Made by a program: the position numbers and the translations under genes
Notes under the pieces: model-generated
The model's input: the letters and a program-made list of their open reading frames with translations, nothing else
Databases searched by the model: none
Told to the model about the DNA's origin: nothing
Shown: positions 7,386-15,467 of the stretch, piece by piece
How positions within the stretch are numbered: the stretch's first letter is position 1
Layout: the number at the start of each line of letters is the position of its first letter
Assembly (NCBI GenBank): GCA_946482115.1
Contig: CAMLQP010000038.1
Coordinates: 1-16,277, forward strand
Direction of reading: 5' to 3'
DNA: 16,277 bases
DNA from: an uncultured Comamonadaceae bacterium
Lineage (GTDB): Bacteria > Pseudomonadota > Gammaproteobacteria > Burkholderiales > Burkholderiaceae

Positions 7386-8011
7386 TCCTGATCAACCTGC
7401 TGCCTCACCGGGAGGTGGCGCGCAAGCGCCGGCGCGAGATGTTCTTCACCCAGCTGGGCGCGGCCGCGCTGGCGGGTGGTGTCATCGCCGGGGCGATCTT
7501 CACCTGGTACCAGGCCCAGCTGGACGCCCAGCGCGACCGCAACGCCTTTCTGGGCGCCGAGATCGCCAAGCTGGACGCCCAGATCAAGGAGATCGCCGGC
7601 CTGCAGGCGCAGGTGTCGGCGCTCAAGGCACGCCAGGCCGCGGTGGAAGACCTGCAGGCCGACCGCAACCTGCCGGTGCACCTGCTTGACGAGATGGTGA
7701 AACAGCTGCCGGAAGGGGTCTACCTCACCTCCCTGAAGCAGGACAACCAGACCATTCTGCTGACGGGCGTGGCGCAGTCGCAGGAGCGCGTGTCCGAGCT
7801 CCTGCGCAACCTGAGCAACAACAGCCCCTGGCTGAAACGGCCGGAGCTCGTGGAAATCGTCGCCACCAATGTGAACGTGGCTGGGGGTGCGCGGCGCGCC
7901 TCGACGTTCACGATGCGGGTCGCCCTGACGCGGGCAGCTCCGGTGACTCCTACCGCTGCTGGCGCTGCGACCGTGCCCGCAGCGCCAGCAGCGGCGGGCG
8001 GAAAGACCTGA
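7382..8011 (+). CDS. pilN: Type IV pilus inner-membrane protein PilN
   Basis: 209 aa. The N-terminus MILINLLPHRE carries the conserved INLLPxR peptide that docks in a groove of PilM. A single membrane segment follows (about 22-43), then a periplasmic coiled coil (about 45-85) and a ferredoxin-like domain that pairs with PilO. The last 25 or so residues are an Ala/Pro/Thr-rich tail that looks unstructured. A strong GGAGG at 7369-7373 sits 8 bases before the ATG, inside the pilM 3' end, and the start overlaps the pilM stop by 4 bp, so the two are translationally coupled. With PilO and PilP it forms the alignment subcomplex across the inner membrane and periplasm. Confidence 0.95.
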   Translation: MILINLLPHREVARKRRREMFFTQLGAAALAGGVIAGAIFTWYQAQLDAQRDRNAFLGAEIAKLDAQIKEIAGLQAQVSALKARQAAVEDLQADRNLPVHLLDEMVKQLPEGVYLTSLKQDNQTILLTGVAQSQERVSELLRNLSNNSPWLKRPELVEIVATNVNVAGGARRASTFTMRVALTRAAPVTPTAAGAATVPAAPAAAGGKT

Positions 8012-8032
8012 GCGGCACCGACGGAACCTGAC

Positions 8033-8707
8033 ATGGCAACGAAAAAATCCAAGACCAACGTCGATCTCGGCGCGCTGGCCCGGAGGCTGCAGTCGCAGTT
8101 CTCGGGGCTGGACCCCAACGATCCGTCGCAATGGCCCGCCCTGCCGCGCAACCTGCTGCTGCTGGTGGTGGCGGTGGCCGTGGTGGCCGGCCTGTGGTTC
8201 TTCTGGCTCAAGGGGTTCGAGGAGGAACTGGTGGCCGAGCAGCAGCGCGAGCAGACGCTGCGGGCCGACTACCAGAAGAAGCTGGCCCAGGCGGTGAACC
8301 TCGAGGTGCTCAAGCAGCAGCTGGCCCAGGTGCAGCAGTATGTGCTGCAGCTCGAAAAGCAGCTGCCCAGCAAGGCCGAGATGGATGCGCTGCTGTCCGA
8401 CATCAACCAGGCCGGCCTTGGCCGCAGCCTGCAGTTCGAGCTGTTCCGTCCCGGGCAGGTCAACGTCAAGCAGTACTACGCCGAACTGCCGATCGCCGTG
8501 CGGGTGACCGGCTCCTATCACGACATCGGCCTGTTCGCGGCGGACGTGGCCAACCTGTCTCGCATCGTGACGCTCAACAACATCGTGCTGACGCCGCTGG
8601 CGGGCCGGCCGGGCATGCTGACCATGGACTGCACCGCCAAGACTTTCCGCTACCTGGATCCGGACGAGATTTCCGCGCAGTCGAAAGCGCAGGGGGCGAA
8701 AAAATGA
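8033..8707 (+). CDS. pilO: Type IV pilus inner-membrane protein PilO
   Basis: 224 aa. A charged cytoplasmic segment (1-39) precedes one membrane helix (about 40-59), then a Gln/Glu-rich periplasmic coiled coil (about 62-112). The family element LPSKAEMDALLSDI (111-124) leads into the ferredoxin-like core containing YAELPIAVRVTGSYHDIG (149-166). PilO heterodimerises with PilN and contacts PilP, helping to align the secretin with the motor. It starts 21 bp after pilN with only a weak GGAA upstream, and its stop overlaps the pilP start by 4 bp. Function is assigned by family and by operon position. Confidence 0.95.
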   Translation: MATKKSKTNVDLGALARRLQSQFSGLDPNDPSQWPALPRNLLLLVVAVAVVAGLWFFWLKGFEEELVAEQQREQTLRADYQKKLAQAVNLEVLKQQLAQVQQYVLQLEKQLPSKAEMDALLSDINQAGLGRSLQFELFRPGQVNVKQYYAELPIAVRVTGSYHDIGLFAADVANLSRIVTLNNIVLTPLAGRPGMLTMDCTAKTFRYLDPDEISAQSKAQGAKK

Positions 8708-9249
8708 GGACCATGGTCCATGCCGTTGCGGCAGTGGCTGCCACCGCGATGCTGGCGGGTTGCGGGGGCGGCGCGCATGACGAGCTGGCCAGCTGGATGC
8801 AGGCCCAGCGCAGCGCCGCCCAGCCCAAGGTGGAGCCCTTGTCTGAACCCAAGCGTTTCGTTCCCCAGGCCTACCTCAGCGAGGGGCAGGTTCCGCCATT
8901 CAGTTCGGAGAAGCTGGCTTCGGCGCTCGGGCGCGAATCGTCGAAGGCGGGCGCGAGCAATGCGCTGATCGCCCAGGAGATGGCCCGCCGCAAGGAGCCG
9001 CTGGAAGCCATGCCGCTGGATGCCATGGCCATGGTCGGCGTGCTGGGCCGGGGCACCCAGATGGTGGGGCTGGTGCGGACCAACGGCCTGCTGTATCAGG
9101 TGCGGCCCGGCAACTACCTGGGACAGAACTACGGCCGCATCACCCGCATCTCGGAAACGGAAATCACCCTGAGGGAAATCGTGCAGGACGGTGTGGGTGA
9201 ATGGATTGAGCGCCCGGCGGCGTTGCAGCTTCAAGAGGGATCCAAATGA
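8704..9249 (+). CDS. pilP: Type IV pilus assembly lipoprotein PilP
   Basis: 181 aa. The signal peptide ends in a lipobox MLAGC, with lipidated Cys20. A flexible, Gln/Pro-rich linker follows (about 25-85), and the C-terminal beta-domain (about 105-175) includes MVGLVRTNGLLYQVRPGNYLG and GRITRISETEITLRE. PilP is an inner-membrane lipoprotein that connects PilNO with the N0 domain of the PilQ secretin in the periplasm. ATG 8704 overlaps the pilO stop (ATGA) and is preceded by AGGGGG at 8691-8696, which supports this start over a Met three codons later. The frame runs open far upstream inside pilO; that part is a shadow. The gene also overlaps pilQ by 4 bp. Confidence 0.95.
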   Translation: MRTMVHAVAAVAATAMLAGCGGGAHDELASWMQAQRSAAQPKVEPLSEPKRFVPQAYLSEGQVPPFSSEKLASALGRESSKAGASNALIAQEMARRKEPLEAMPLDAMAMVGVLGRGTQMVGLVRTNGLLYQVRPGNYLGQNYGRITRISETEITLREIVQDGVGEWIERPAALQLQEGSK

Positions 9250-11366
9250 ATCACAATGACCTTTCCCTGGCGTCGCCGGGTTCGCGCTGGTGGCGTCGCG
9301 CGGCGGCGGCGCTGGCTGTGCTGGTTGCCACGGGCACGGCAGCCTGGGCTCAGGCTCCCAACACGATCCGTTCGGTCACCGTGTCAACCCAGGGTGGCGC
9401 GCAGGCGGTGCGCATCGAAACCGCGCAGCCGCTGAGCCGTCCGCCATCCGGTTTTGCCATCCAGTCGCCGGCGCGCATCGCGCTCGACTTTCCGGGTCTG
9501 ACCAACGGGGTAGGCCGCAACCTGGTCGATTTCAACCAGGGCAACGTGCGCTCGGCCAACGTGATCGAGGCGGGCGACCGCACCCGGGTGGTGCTCAACC
9601 TCGGGCAGGCCTCCAACTACCAGACCCGCATCGAGGGCAACGTGCTGCTGGTCCTGCTGGAGCCGGCGTCGGCGCTTTCGCCCGCGCCGGTCCAGTCGGC
9701 CTTCGCTCCGGCCGGCACCGCGCAGACGCTGGCCCTCAAGGACATCGATTTCCGCCGTGGGGCGGACAACACCGGCCGGGTGGTCGTCGAGCTGGCCAGC
9801 AACCAGGTCGGCGTCGACATCCGCCAGCAGGGCCGCAACCTCGTGGTCGAGTTCATGCGCACCGCCCTGCCCGAGGGCCTGCGCCGGCGCATGGATGTCA
9901 CCGATTTCGGCACGCCGGTCAAGACCATCGTGGCCACCCAGGTCGGCGACCGTGTCCGCCTGCAGGTCGAGCCGACCGGCAACTGGGAGCACAGCGCCTA
10001 CCAGAGCGACAACCAGTTCGTGCTCGAGGTGCGCGAGGTCAAGGTCGATCCGAACAAGCTGACGCAGGGGCCGACCTACACCGGCGAGAAGCTGTCCCTG
10101 AATTTCCAGAACATCGAAGTCCGCTCCCTGTTGCAGGTGATCGCCGATTTCACCAACTTCAACGTGGTGACCTCCGACACCGTGACCGGCAGCGTGACGC
10201 TGCGGCTCAAGGACGTGCCCTGGGACCAGGCGCTGGACATCATCCTCGAAGCCAAGGGGCTGGGGATACGCAAGACGGGCAACGTGCTGTGGATCGCGCC
10301 GCGTGACGAGATCGCGGCGCGGGAGAAGCAGGAGTTCGAGGCCAAGGCCACCATCGAGACGCTGGAACCCCTGCGCACCCAGGCCTTCCAGCTGAACTAC
10401 GCGAAGGCCGCCGAGATTGCTGCCCAACTGGGCTCCGGGGGCAGCACGGGCGCTGGCTCGACCACCCGGCTGCTGTCGAGCCGGGGCAGCGTGATCACCG
10501 AGGTGCGGACCAACCAGCTGTTCGTGACCGACGTGCCCTCGCGGCTGGCCCAGGTGCAGGAAATGATCACACGGCTCGACATCCCGATCCGGCAGGTGCT
10601 GATCGAGGCGCGCATCGTGGAGGCGGACGAGCGTTTCGGCAAGTCGCTGGGCGTGCGGCTGGCTTTCGGCGCGCGCAACGTGGGTGTCGGCTCGATCGAC
10701 GGCAACCGCATCCAGAGCAACATCGGATCGAGCTTCACCCAGGTGTCGCCGGGTGGTGCCGCGACGCTGTCGCCCATGGTCAACCTGCCGGCCAACCCGG
10801 GCACCGGATCGGCTGCGACCTTCGCGCTGTCCCTGTTCAGTCCGAGTGCCTCGCGGCTGCTGGGGCTGGAGCTCTCCGCGCTGGAGGCCGACGGCCGCGG
10901 CAAGATCGTGTCCAGCCCCCGCGTGGTGACGGCCGACCAGGTCAAGGCGCTGATCGAGCAGGGCACGGAATACCCGTACCAGGTGGCCTCGGCCAGCGGT
11001 GCCACGGCCATCGCCTTCCGCAAGGCCAACCTCAAGCTGGAGGTCACGCCGCAGATCACGCCCGAGGGCAACATCATCCTTGATGTGGACGTCAACAAGG
11101 ACAGCCGTGGTGAAACGACCCCCTCCGGCATCGCCATCAACACCAAGCACATCAAGACCCAGGTGCTGGTGGAGAACGGCGGCACCGTGGTGATCGGCGG
11201 CATCTTCGAGCTCAACGAGCGCACCGACGTGAACAAGGTCCCCGGCCTGGGCGACATTCCCGGCATCGGCAACCTGTTCAAGTCCACCGAGCGCATCGCG
11301 AACAAGTCCGAGCTGCTGGTGTTCCTGTCGCCGCGTGTCATCACCGGAGCCAGCCCGCTGCGCTGA
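9246..11366 (+). CDS. pilQ: Type IV pilus secretin PilQ
   Basis: 706 aa. PilQ forms the outer-membrane gated pore through which the pilus passes. A signal peptide (Arg-rich to residue 18, hydrophobic core 19-32, cleavage near AWAQA at 35-37) precedes two AMIN domains (about 41-138 and 162-262) that bind peptidoglycan. They are followed by N0/STN (about 280-350), N1 (about 375-445) and the secretin beta-barrel (about 540-698). The secretin signature is clear at 645-678: GGTVVIGGIFE followed by VPGLGDIPGIGNLF. GAGG sits 7 bases before the ATG and the start overlaps the pilP stop by 4 bp. All domains expected in a functional PilQ are present. Competence or twitching roles are plausible but cannot be read from sequence. 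Confidence 0.96.
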   Translation: MNHNDLSLASPGSRWWRRAAAALAVLVATGTAAWAQAPNTIRSVTVSTQGGAQAVRIETAQPLSRPPSGFAIQSPARIALDFPGLTNGVGRNLVDFNQGNVRSANVIEAGDRTRVVLNLGQASNYQTRIEGNVLLVLLEPASALSPAPVQSAFAPAGTAQTLALKDIDFRRGADNTGRVVVELASNQVGVDIRQQGRNLVVEFMRTALPEGLRRRMDVTDFGTPVKTIVATQVGDRVRLQVEPTGNWEHSAYQSDNQFVLEVREVKVDPNKLTQGPTYTGEKLSLNFQNIEVRSLLQVIADFTNFNVVTSDTVTGSVTLRLKDVPWDQALDIILEAKGLGIRKTGNVLWIAPRDEIAAREKQEFEAKATIETLEPLRTQAFQLNYAKAAEIAAQLGSGGSTGAGSTTRLLSSRGSVITEVRTNQLFVTDVPSRLAQVQEMITRLDIPIRQVLIEARIVEADERFGKSLGVRLAFGARNVGVGSIDGNRIQSNIGSSFTQVSPGGAATLSPMVNLPANPGTGSAATFALSLFSPSASRLLGLELSALEADGRGKIVSSPRVVTADQVKALIEQGTEYPYQVASASGATAIAFRKANLKLEVTPQITPEGNIILDVDVNKDSRGETTPSGIAINTKHIKTQVLVENGGTVVIGGIFELNERTDVNKVPGLGDIPGIGNLFKSTERIANKSELLVFLSPRVITGASPLR

Positions 11367-11374
11367 GTGCCTGT

Positions 11375-11908
11375 TTGATTGCGTTGGTTGGCCTGCCCGG
11401 ATCGGGCAAATCCACCGTCGGGCGCCAGCTCGCCCGGCGGCTCTCGTTGCCGTTCATGGACTCGGATCACGTGATCGAGCAGCGCCTGGGCTGCTCGATC
11501 CGCGAGTTTTTCGAGCGTGAAGGCGAGGCGCGATTCCGAGACATCGAGGCTGCGGTGCTGGATGAACTGACGGCCGGCGCCGCCGGCGTGCTGTCCACCG
11601 GCGGCGGCGCGGTGATGCGCCAGGAAAACCGCGATCATCTGCGATCGCGGACCCAGGTGGTCTACCTGCGCTCCAGTCCCGAAGAGATCTACCGCCGCCT
11701 GCGCCACGACCGCAACCGGCCGCTGCTGCAGGTCGCCGACCCGATGAAGAAGCTGCGCGAGCTCCACCAGCAGCGCGACCCCCTGTACCGCGAAGCCGCG
11801 CACTACGTGGTCGAGACCGGCCGTCCGTCGGTGCCCACGCTGGTCAACATGATCGTGATGCAGCTGGAGCTCGCGGGCTGGTTGCCTCCGGCGCCGTCCC
11901 ACCCCTGA
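11375..11908 (+). CDS. aroK: Shikimate kinase
   Basis: 177 aa. It phosphorylates shikimate at the 3-hydroxyl using ATP, step five of chorismate synthesis, in the cytoplasm. The Walker A loop is GLPGSGKST (6-14); the shikimate-binding DSD is at 29-31, the GGGAV loop near 76-80, and the LID region contains RNRPLL. The only sensible start is TTG at 11375, which gives the family N-terminus [13 protein letters not shown]; no in-frame ATG or GTG lies between it and pilQ. It begins 8 bp after the pilQ stop, so it is cotranscribed with the pilus genes and probably translated by re-initiation, since no ribosome binding site is evident. The pilQ-aroK-aroB order is widespread in proteobacteria. aroK and aroL are not distinguishable by sequence alone; context favours aroK. 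Confidence 0.95.
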   Translation: MIALVGLPGSGKSTVGRQLARRLSLPFMDSDHVIEQRLGCSIREFFEREGEARFRDIEAAVLDELTAGAAGVLSTGGGAVMRQENRDHLRSRTQVVYLRSSPEEIYRRLRHDRNRPLLQVADPMKKLRELHQQRDPLYREAAHYVVETGRPSVPTLVNMIVMQLELAGWLPPAPSHP

Positions 11909-11941
11909 GCGCGCTGCCGGGCCGCCCTGCGGTCCTTGGCC

Positions 11942-11947
11942 TACACT
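11942..11947 (+). promoter_or_regulatory. Candidate -10 box for an internal aroB promoter
   Basis: TACACT (4 of 6 matches to TATAAT) lies 7 bases before the aroB ATG in the 46-bp aroK-aroB gap. There is no ribosome binding site before aroB. If used, transcription would start at about the ATG, giving a leaderless aroB message. The expected -35 position (about 11919-11924) is poor, so this is tentative. Confidence 0.3.
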
Positions 11948-11954
11948 AGGCCGC

Positions 11955-13049
11955 ATGCAAGCTTCCAGCCTCCAGACGGTGTCCATCGCGCTTGGCGAGC
12001 GCAGCTACCCCATACTCATAGGCCCGGGTCTGCTCGACGCGGCCGGCACCTTTGACGGCCTGCCGCGTGCGTCGACGGCCCTGGTCGTCACCAATACGAC
12101 GGTCGCGCCGCTGTACGCCGGGCGCCTGCGGCAGGCGCTGGCGGGCCGTTACGCCCGGGTGCTGCAGGTCGAGCTGCCCGATGGCGAGGCGCACAAGGAC
12201 TGGGCCACCCTCAACCGCATCTTCGATGCCCTGCTGTCCGAAGGCTGCGACCGCAAGACCGTGTTGTTCGCGCTGGGCGGCGGCGTCGTGGGCGACATGA
12301 CAGGTTTCGCGGCGGCGTGCTACATGCGCGGCGTTCCGTTCGTCCAGGTGCCGACCACGCTGCTGGCCCAGGTGGATTCGTCGGTGGGAGGCAAGACGGC
12401 CATCAACCACCCGCTGGGCAAGAACATGATCGGCGCGTTCTACCAGCCGCAGCGGGTGGTCTGCGATCTCGACGTGCTGGCCTCGCTGCCGGCGCGCGAG
12501 CTGAGCGCCGGGCTGGCCGAAGTCATCAAATACGGGCCCATCGCCGACATGGCGTTCTTCGACTGGATCGAGGCGAATCTGCCCGCCTTGCTGGCGCGCG
12601 ACACCACCGCGCTGGCGCACGCGGTGCGGCGCAGTTGCGAAATCAAGGCCGAGGTGGTCGGGCAGGACGAGCGCGAGAGCGGTCTGCGGGCCATCCTCAA
12701 CTTCGGCCACACCTTCGGCCATGCCATCGAGGCCGGCCTGGGCTATGGCGAGTGGCTGCACGGCGAGGCGGTGGGTTGCGGCATGGTGATGGCGGCCCGG
12801 CTGTCGCACCGGCTGGGGCTGGTGGACCAGGCCTTCGCCGAGCGCCTCACCGCGCTGATCGCCCGTGCCGGCCTGCCGGTCAGCGGCCCCGCGCTGGGCG
12901 GCGACCGCTACCTCGAGCTCATGCGGGTGGACAAGAAGGCCGAAGGCGGCGAGATCCGCTTCGTGGTCATCGACGGCCCGGGCCGCGCCAGCATGCGCCC
13001 GGCGCCCGACAGCCTGGTGCGTGAGGTCATCGCCGCCAGCTGCGGCTGA
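11955..13049 (+). CDS. aroB: 3-dehydroquinate synthase
   Basis: 364 aa. It converts DAHP to 3-dehydroquinate, the second step of the shikimate pathway, using NAD and a divalent metal (Zn or Co). The dinucleotide site is [11 protein letters not shown] (108-118). The substrate and phosphate loop is [20 protein letters not shown] (141-160). Metal ligands by analogy with the E. coli enzyme are Glu189 ([10 protein letters not shown]), His252 ([11 protein letters not shown]) and His269 ([11 protein letters not shown]). The length is normal and all catalytic elements are intact. It follows aroK by 46 bp and precedes dgt by 13 bp. The start lacks a ribosome binding site but has a TACACT box 7 bases upstream, discussed separately. 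Confidence 0.97.
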   Translation: MQASSLQTVSIALGERSYPILIGPGLLDAAGTFDGLPRASTALVVTNTTVAPLYAGRLRQALAGRYARVLQVELPDGEAHKDWATLNRIFDALLSEGCDRKTVLFALGGGVVGDMTGFAAACYMRGVPFVQVPTTLLAQVDSSVGGKTAINHPLGKNMIGAFYQPQRVVCDLDVLASLPARELSAGLAEVIKYGPIADMAFFDWIEANLPALLARDTTALAHAVRRSCEIKAEVVGQDERESGLRAILNFGHTFGHAIEAGLGYGEWLHGEAVGCGMVMAARLSHRLGLVDQAFAERLTALIARAGLPVSGPALGGDRYLELMRVDKKAEGGEIRFVVIDGPGRASMRPAPDSLVREVIAASCG

Positions 13050-13062
13050 CGGCCGGCGGCGC

Positions 13063-14217
13063 ATGAACGGGCTGGCCCCCGCGCTCGAAGACCTGGCGCC
13101 CTGGGCCTGCCACAGCGCCCGGTCGCGCGGTCGCCGCCACCCGGAGGCCGACGCGCCCACGCGCACCGCCTTCCAGCGCGACCGCGACCGCATCGTCCAT
13201 TCCACCGCCTTCCGGCGGCTGGTCTACAAGACGCAGGTGTTCCTCAACCACGAGGGCGATCTGTTCCGCACGCGGCTCACGCACTCGCTGGAGGTGGCGC
13301 AGCTGGGCCGCTCCATGGCACGCGCGCTGCGCCTCAATGAAGACCTGGTGGAGGCCGTCGCGCTCGCGCACGACCTGGGCCACACCCCGTTCGGCCATGC
13401 CGGGCAGGACGCGCTCAATGCCTGCATGGCCGGCCACGGCGGCTTCGAGCACAACCTGCAGAGCCTGCGCGTGGTGGACGAGCTGGAGGAGCGCTATCCG
13501 CAGTACGACGGGCTCAACCTGTGCTTCGAAACCCGCGAGGGCATCCTCAAGCACTGCTCGCGCGCCAATGCCGAGCGGCTGGAGGCCCAGGAGCCCGGCG
13601 GGGTGGGGCGGCGTTTCCTGGACCGCACCCAGCCCGGGCTGGAGGCCCAGCTGTGCAACCTGGCCGACGAGATCGCCTACAACGCGCACGACATCGACGA
13701 CGGCGTGCGCTCCGGCCTGCTGAGCCTGGAGCAGCTGGCCGAGGTCCCTCTGTTCGAGCGTTTCCGCCAGGAGGCGCTGGGCGAACACCCCCGCCTGGCC
13801 GGCCGCCGGCTGCTGTACGAAACCATACGCCGCATGCTCAGCGCCCAGGTCTATGACGTCATCGCGGCCACCGGCGCGGCCCTGGCCGCAGCAGGGCCGG
13901 CCGATGCCGACGCCGTGCGCCGCCTGCCGCCGCTGCTGCGCTTCTCGGAAGCGATGCGACAGGACTCCTCGGCGCTCAAGCGCTTCCTGTTCGCCAACCT
14001 CTACCGCCATCCGCGCGTGACCGAGCAGACCGGCCGGGCGCAGCACGTGGTGCGCGAGCTGTTCGAGGCCTACCTGGCGGACCCGGCGCAGATGAAACCG
14101 GGCGCGAATGAGCGCCGCAGTGGCCCGCGCGCGGTGGCCGACTACATCGCAGGCATGACCGACCGCTTCGCGCTGCGCGAGCACGAGCGGCTCACGGGCC
14201 GCCAGCTGCTGGCATGA
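13063..14217 (+). CDS. dgt: Deoxyguanosinetriphosphate triphosphohydrolase-like protein (HD domain)
   Basis: 384 aa, matching the shorter Dgt-like subfamily rather than the longer E. coli Dgt. Such proteins hydrolyse dNTPs to nucleosides and triphosphate and so influence nucleotide pools. The HD metal site is complete: His74 (RLTHSLEVAQ), His103-Asp104 (LAHDLGHTPFGH) and Asp202 (LADEIAYNAHDIDDG). The conserved N-terminal region TAFQRDRDRIVHSTAFRRL (35-53) and a C-terminal helical domain are present. ATG 13063 gives the typical N-terminus; the frame is open upstream inside aroB but that part is a shadow. No clear ribosome binding site is seen, and the gap to aroB is 13 bp. Substrate preference (dGTP or all dNTPs) cannot be told from sequence. 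The stop overlaps the next gene by 4 bp. Confidence 0.93.
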   Translation: MNGLAPALEDLAPWACHSARSRGRRHPEADAPTRTAFQRDRDRIVHSTAFRRLVYKTQVFLNHEGDLFRTRLTHSLEVAQLGRSMARALRLNEDLVEAVALAHDLGHTPFGHAGQDALNACMAGHGGFEHNLQSLRVVDELEERYPQYDGLNLCFETREGILKHCSRANAERLEAQEPGGVGRRFLDRTQPGLEAQLCNLADEIAYNAHDIDDGVRSGLLSLEQLAEVPLFERFRQEALGEHPRLAGRRLLYETIRRMLSAQVYDVIAATGAALAAAGPADADAVRRLPPLLRFSEAMRQDSSALKRFLFANLYRHPRVTEQTGRAQHVVRELFEAYLADPAQMKPGANERRSGPRAVADYIAGMTDRFALREHERLTGRQLLA

Positions 14218-15419
14218 CGGTGCGCCGCCCGACGGCCGGCCTGGACCCGGCGCTGGTGGTGGTGCTGGCCGGCGTCAGCGCCGCGCTGCACCTGGGCAAG
14301 CTGCCGCCCGCCATCCCGGTGCTGCAGGAGGCACTGGGCATCACGCTGGTGCAGGCGGGTTTCCTTCTGTCGCTGGTCCAGGTGGCGGGCCTGTCGCTGG
14401 GTCTGGTGGCGGGGCTTGTCGCCGACGGGCTGGGGCTGCGGCGCAGCATGGTGCTGGGCCTGCTGGTGCTGACCGGGGCCAGCCTGCTGGGCGGCATCTG
14501 GCGCGACGCCACCGCGCTGATGGTGTTGCGGGTGGTGGAAGGGGTGGGCTTCCTGCTGACGGTGGCGCCGGCGCCGGGGCTGGTTCGCCGGCTGGTGGCG
14601 CCGCAGCGCATGAGCACCATGCTGGGTCTGTGGGGGGCCTACATGCCACTGGGCGCCGCGCTGGCCCTGCTCGGCGGGCCGTGGGTCATCGGCTGGCTGG
14701 GCTGGCCGGGCTGGTGGTGGCTGCTGGCCGGGCTCTCGCTGGCCTGCGCGGTTGCGCTGTGGCGCACGGTGCCGGCGGATCCGCCTGCGCCCGCCTCCCG
14801 GGGCCAGGGCTGGGGCCGGCGGCTGGGGCAGACGCTGGCGGCGTCCGGCCCATGGCTGGTGGCCCTGTGTTTTGCGGTGTACGCGGGGCAGTGGCTGGCC
14901 GTCATCGGCTTCCTGCCGTCGGTGTACCAGCAGGCCGGCATCACCGGCGGCGTCGTGGGCCTGCTGACCGCGCTGGTGGCGGCGGTGAACATCGCCGGCA
15001 ACATCGGCTCGGGCCGGCTGCTCCAGCGGGGCGTGCCGGCGCCCCGGTTGCTGGTGCTGGGTTACGTGGTCATGGCGGCGGGGGCGGTGGCCGCCTTCGC
15101 GTCCGATGCCCAGGGTCAGGGTCTGCCGCCCGCGCTGCGCTACGGGGCCGTCCTGCTGTTCTCGGCCGTGGGCGGCCTGATCCCGGGCACCCTGTTCTCG
15201 CTGGCGGTGCGGCTGGCGCCGGGCGAACACACGGTGTCGTCCACCGTGGGCTGGATGCAGCAGTGGTCGGCCATCGGGCAGTTCGTCGCGCCGCCGCTGG
15301 TGGCCTGGCTGGCGGCGTTCACGGGGGGCTGGCGCTGGACCTGGGTGGTGACCGGGGCCTGTTCGCTGGCGGGGCTGGCCCTGTGCGCCGCCCTGTCCCG
15401 GCGTTTGCGCGTGCCCTGA
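14214..15419 (+). CDS. MFS transporter, CynX/NimT-like, substrate unknown
   Basis: 401 aa of very hydrophobic sequence that can be read as about 12 membrane helices in two halves. A variable, more polar central loop lies around 187-206 (PADPPAPASRGQGW). The major-facilitator loop 2-3 motif is recognisable as GLVADGLGLRRS (67-78). The protein has no signal peptide, no soluble domain and no substrate-specific motif I recognise; the general look (short loops, Leu/Gly/Ala/Val-rich) resembles CynX/NimT-type exporters. Its ATG overlaps the dgt stop (ATGA), so it is translationally coupled to the dNTPase, hinting at a nucleoside or aromatic compound link. That link is speculation. A weak 5-bp hairpin follows the stop without a T-tract. 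Confidence 0.85.
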   Translation: MTVRRPTAGLDPALVVVLAGVSAALHLGKLPPAIPVLQEALGITLVQAGFLLSLVQVAGLSLGLVAGLVADGLGLRRSMVLGLLVLTGASLLGGIWRDATALMVLRVVEGVGFLLTVAPAPGLVRRLVAPQRMSTMLGLWGAYMPLGAALALLGGPWVIGWLGWPGWWWLLAGLSLACAVALWRTVPADPPAPASRGQGWGRRLGQTLAASGPWLVALCFAVYAGQWLAVIGFLPSVYQQAGITGGVVGLLTALVAAVNIAGNIGSGRLLQRGVPAPRLLVLGYVVMAAGAVAAFASDAQGQGLPPALRYGAVLLFSAVGGLIPGTLFSLAVRLAPGEHTVSSTVGWMQQWSAIGQFVAPPLVAWLAAFTGGWRWTWVVTGACSLAGLALCAALSRRLRVP

Positions 15420-15434
15420 GCCAGCAACTGGCGC

Positions 15435-15454
15435 AAAATATCGGGGTCAGAACA
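15435..15454 (+). repeat. Left arm of an imperfect inverted repeat flanking the RAYT-like gene
   Basis: These 20 bases, with core CGGGGTCAGA, are matched in reverse complement by 16155-16174 at 15 of 20 positions. They lie upstream of the transposase-like gene in the gap after the MFS gene. A TCTGACCCC-type motif is, from memory, common around such transposase genes in Burkholderiales. Confidence 0.5.
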
Positions 15455-15465
15455 CGGAACCCCGA
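15441..15465 (+). repeat. Hairpin immediately upstream of the RAYT-like start codon
   Basis: TCGGGGT (15441-15447) pairs perfectly with ACCCCGA (15459-15465) around an 11-base loop. It ends 2 bases before the ATG at 15468, so in RNA it would cover the ribosome loading site and the weak GGAA at 15456-15459. RAYT proteins are known to recognise hairpin (REP-type) DNA, so it might be a binding site. That is inference. Confidence 0.45.
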
Positions 15466-15467
15466 AC

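Noticed and set aside
9384..11150. 588-codon open frame on the minus strand opposite pilQ
   Set aside because: Composition is His/Gln/Arg/Ala/Gly/Leu-rich without any domain, typical of antisense frames in GC-rich genes. pilQ on the other strand has complete domains.
10397..11986. 529-codon minus-strand frame opposite pilQ and aroK
   Set aside because: It is antisense to two well-supported genes, and low-complexity Ser/Pro/Arg stretches show no family resemblance.
15420..15432. Terminator after the MFS gene (GCCAG-CAA-CTGGC)
   Set aside because: The stem is only 5 bp and is followed by GCAAAAT rather than a T-tract, so it does not qualify as an intrinsic terminator.
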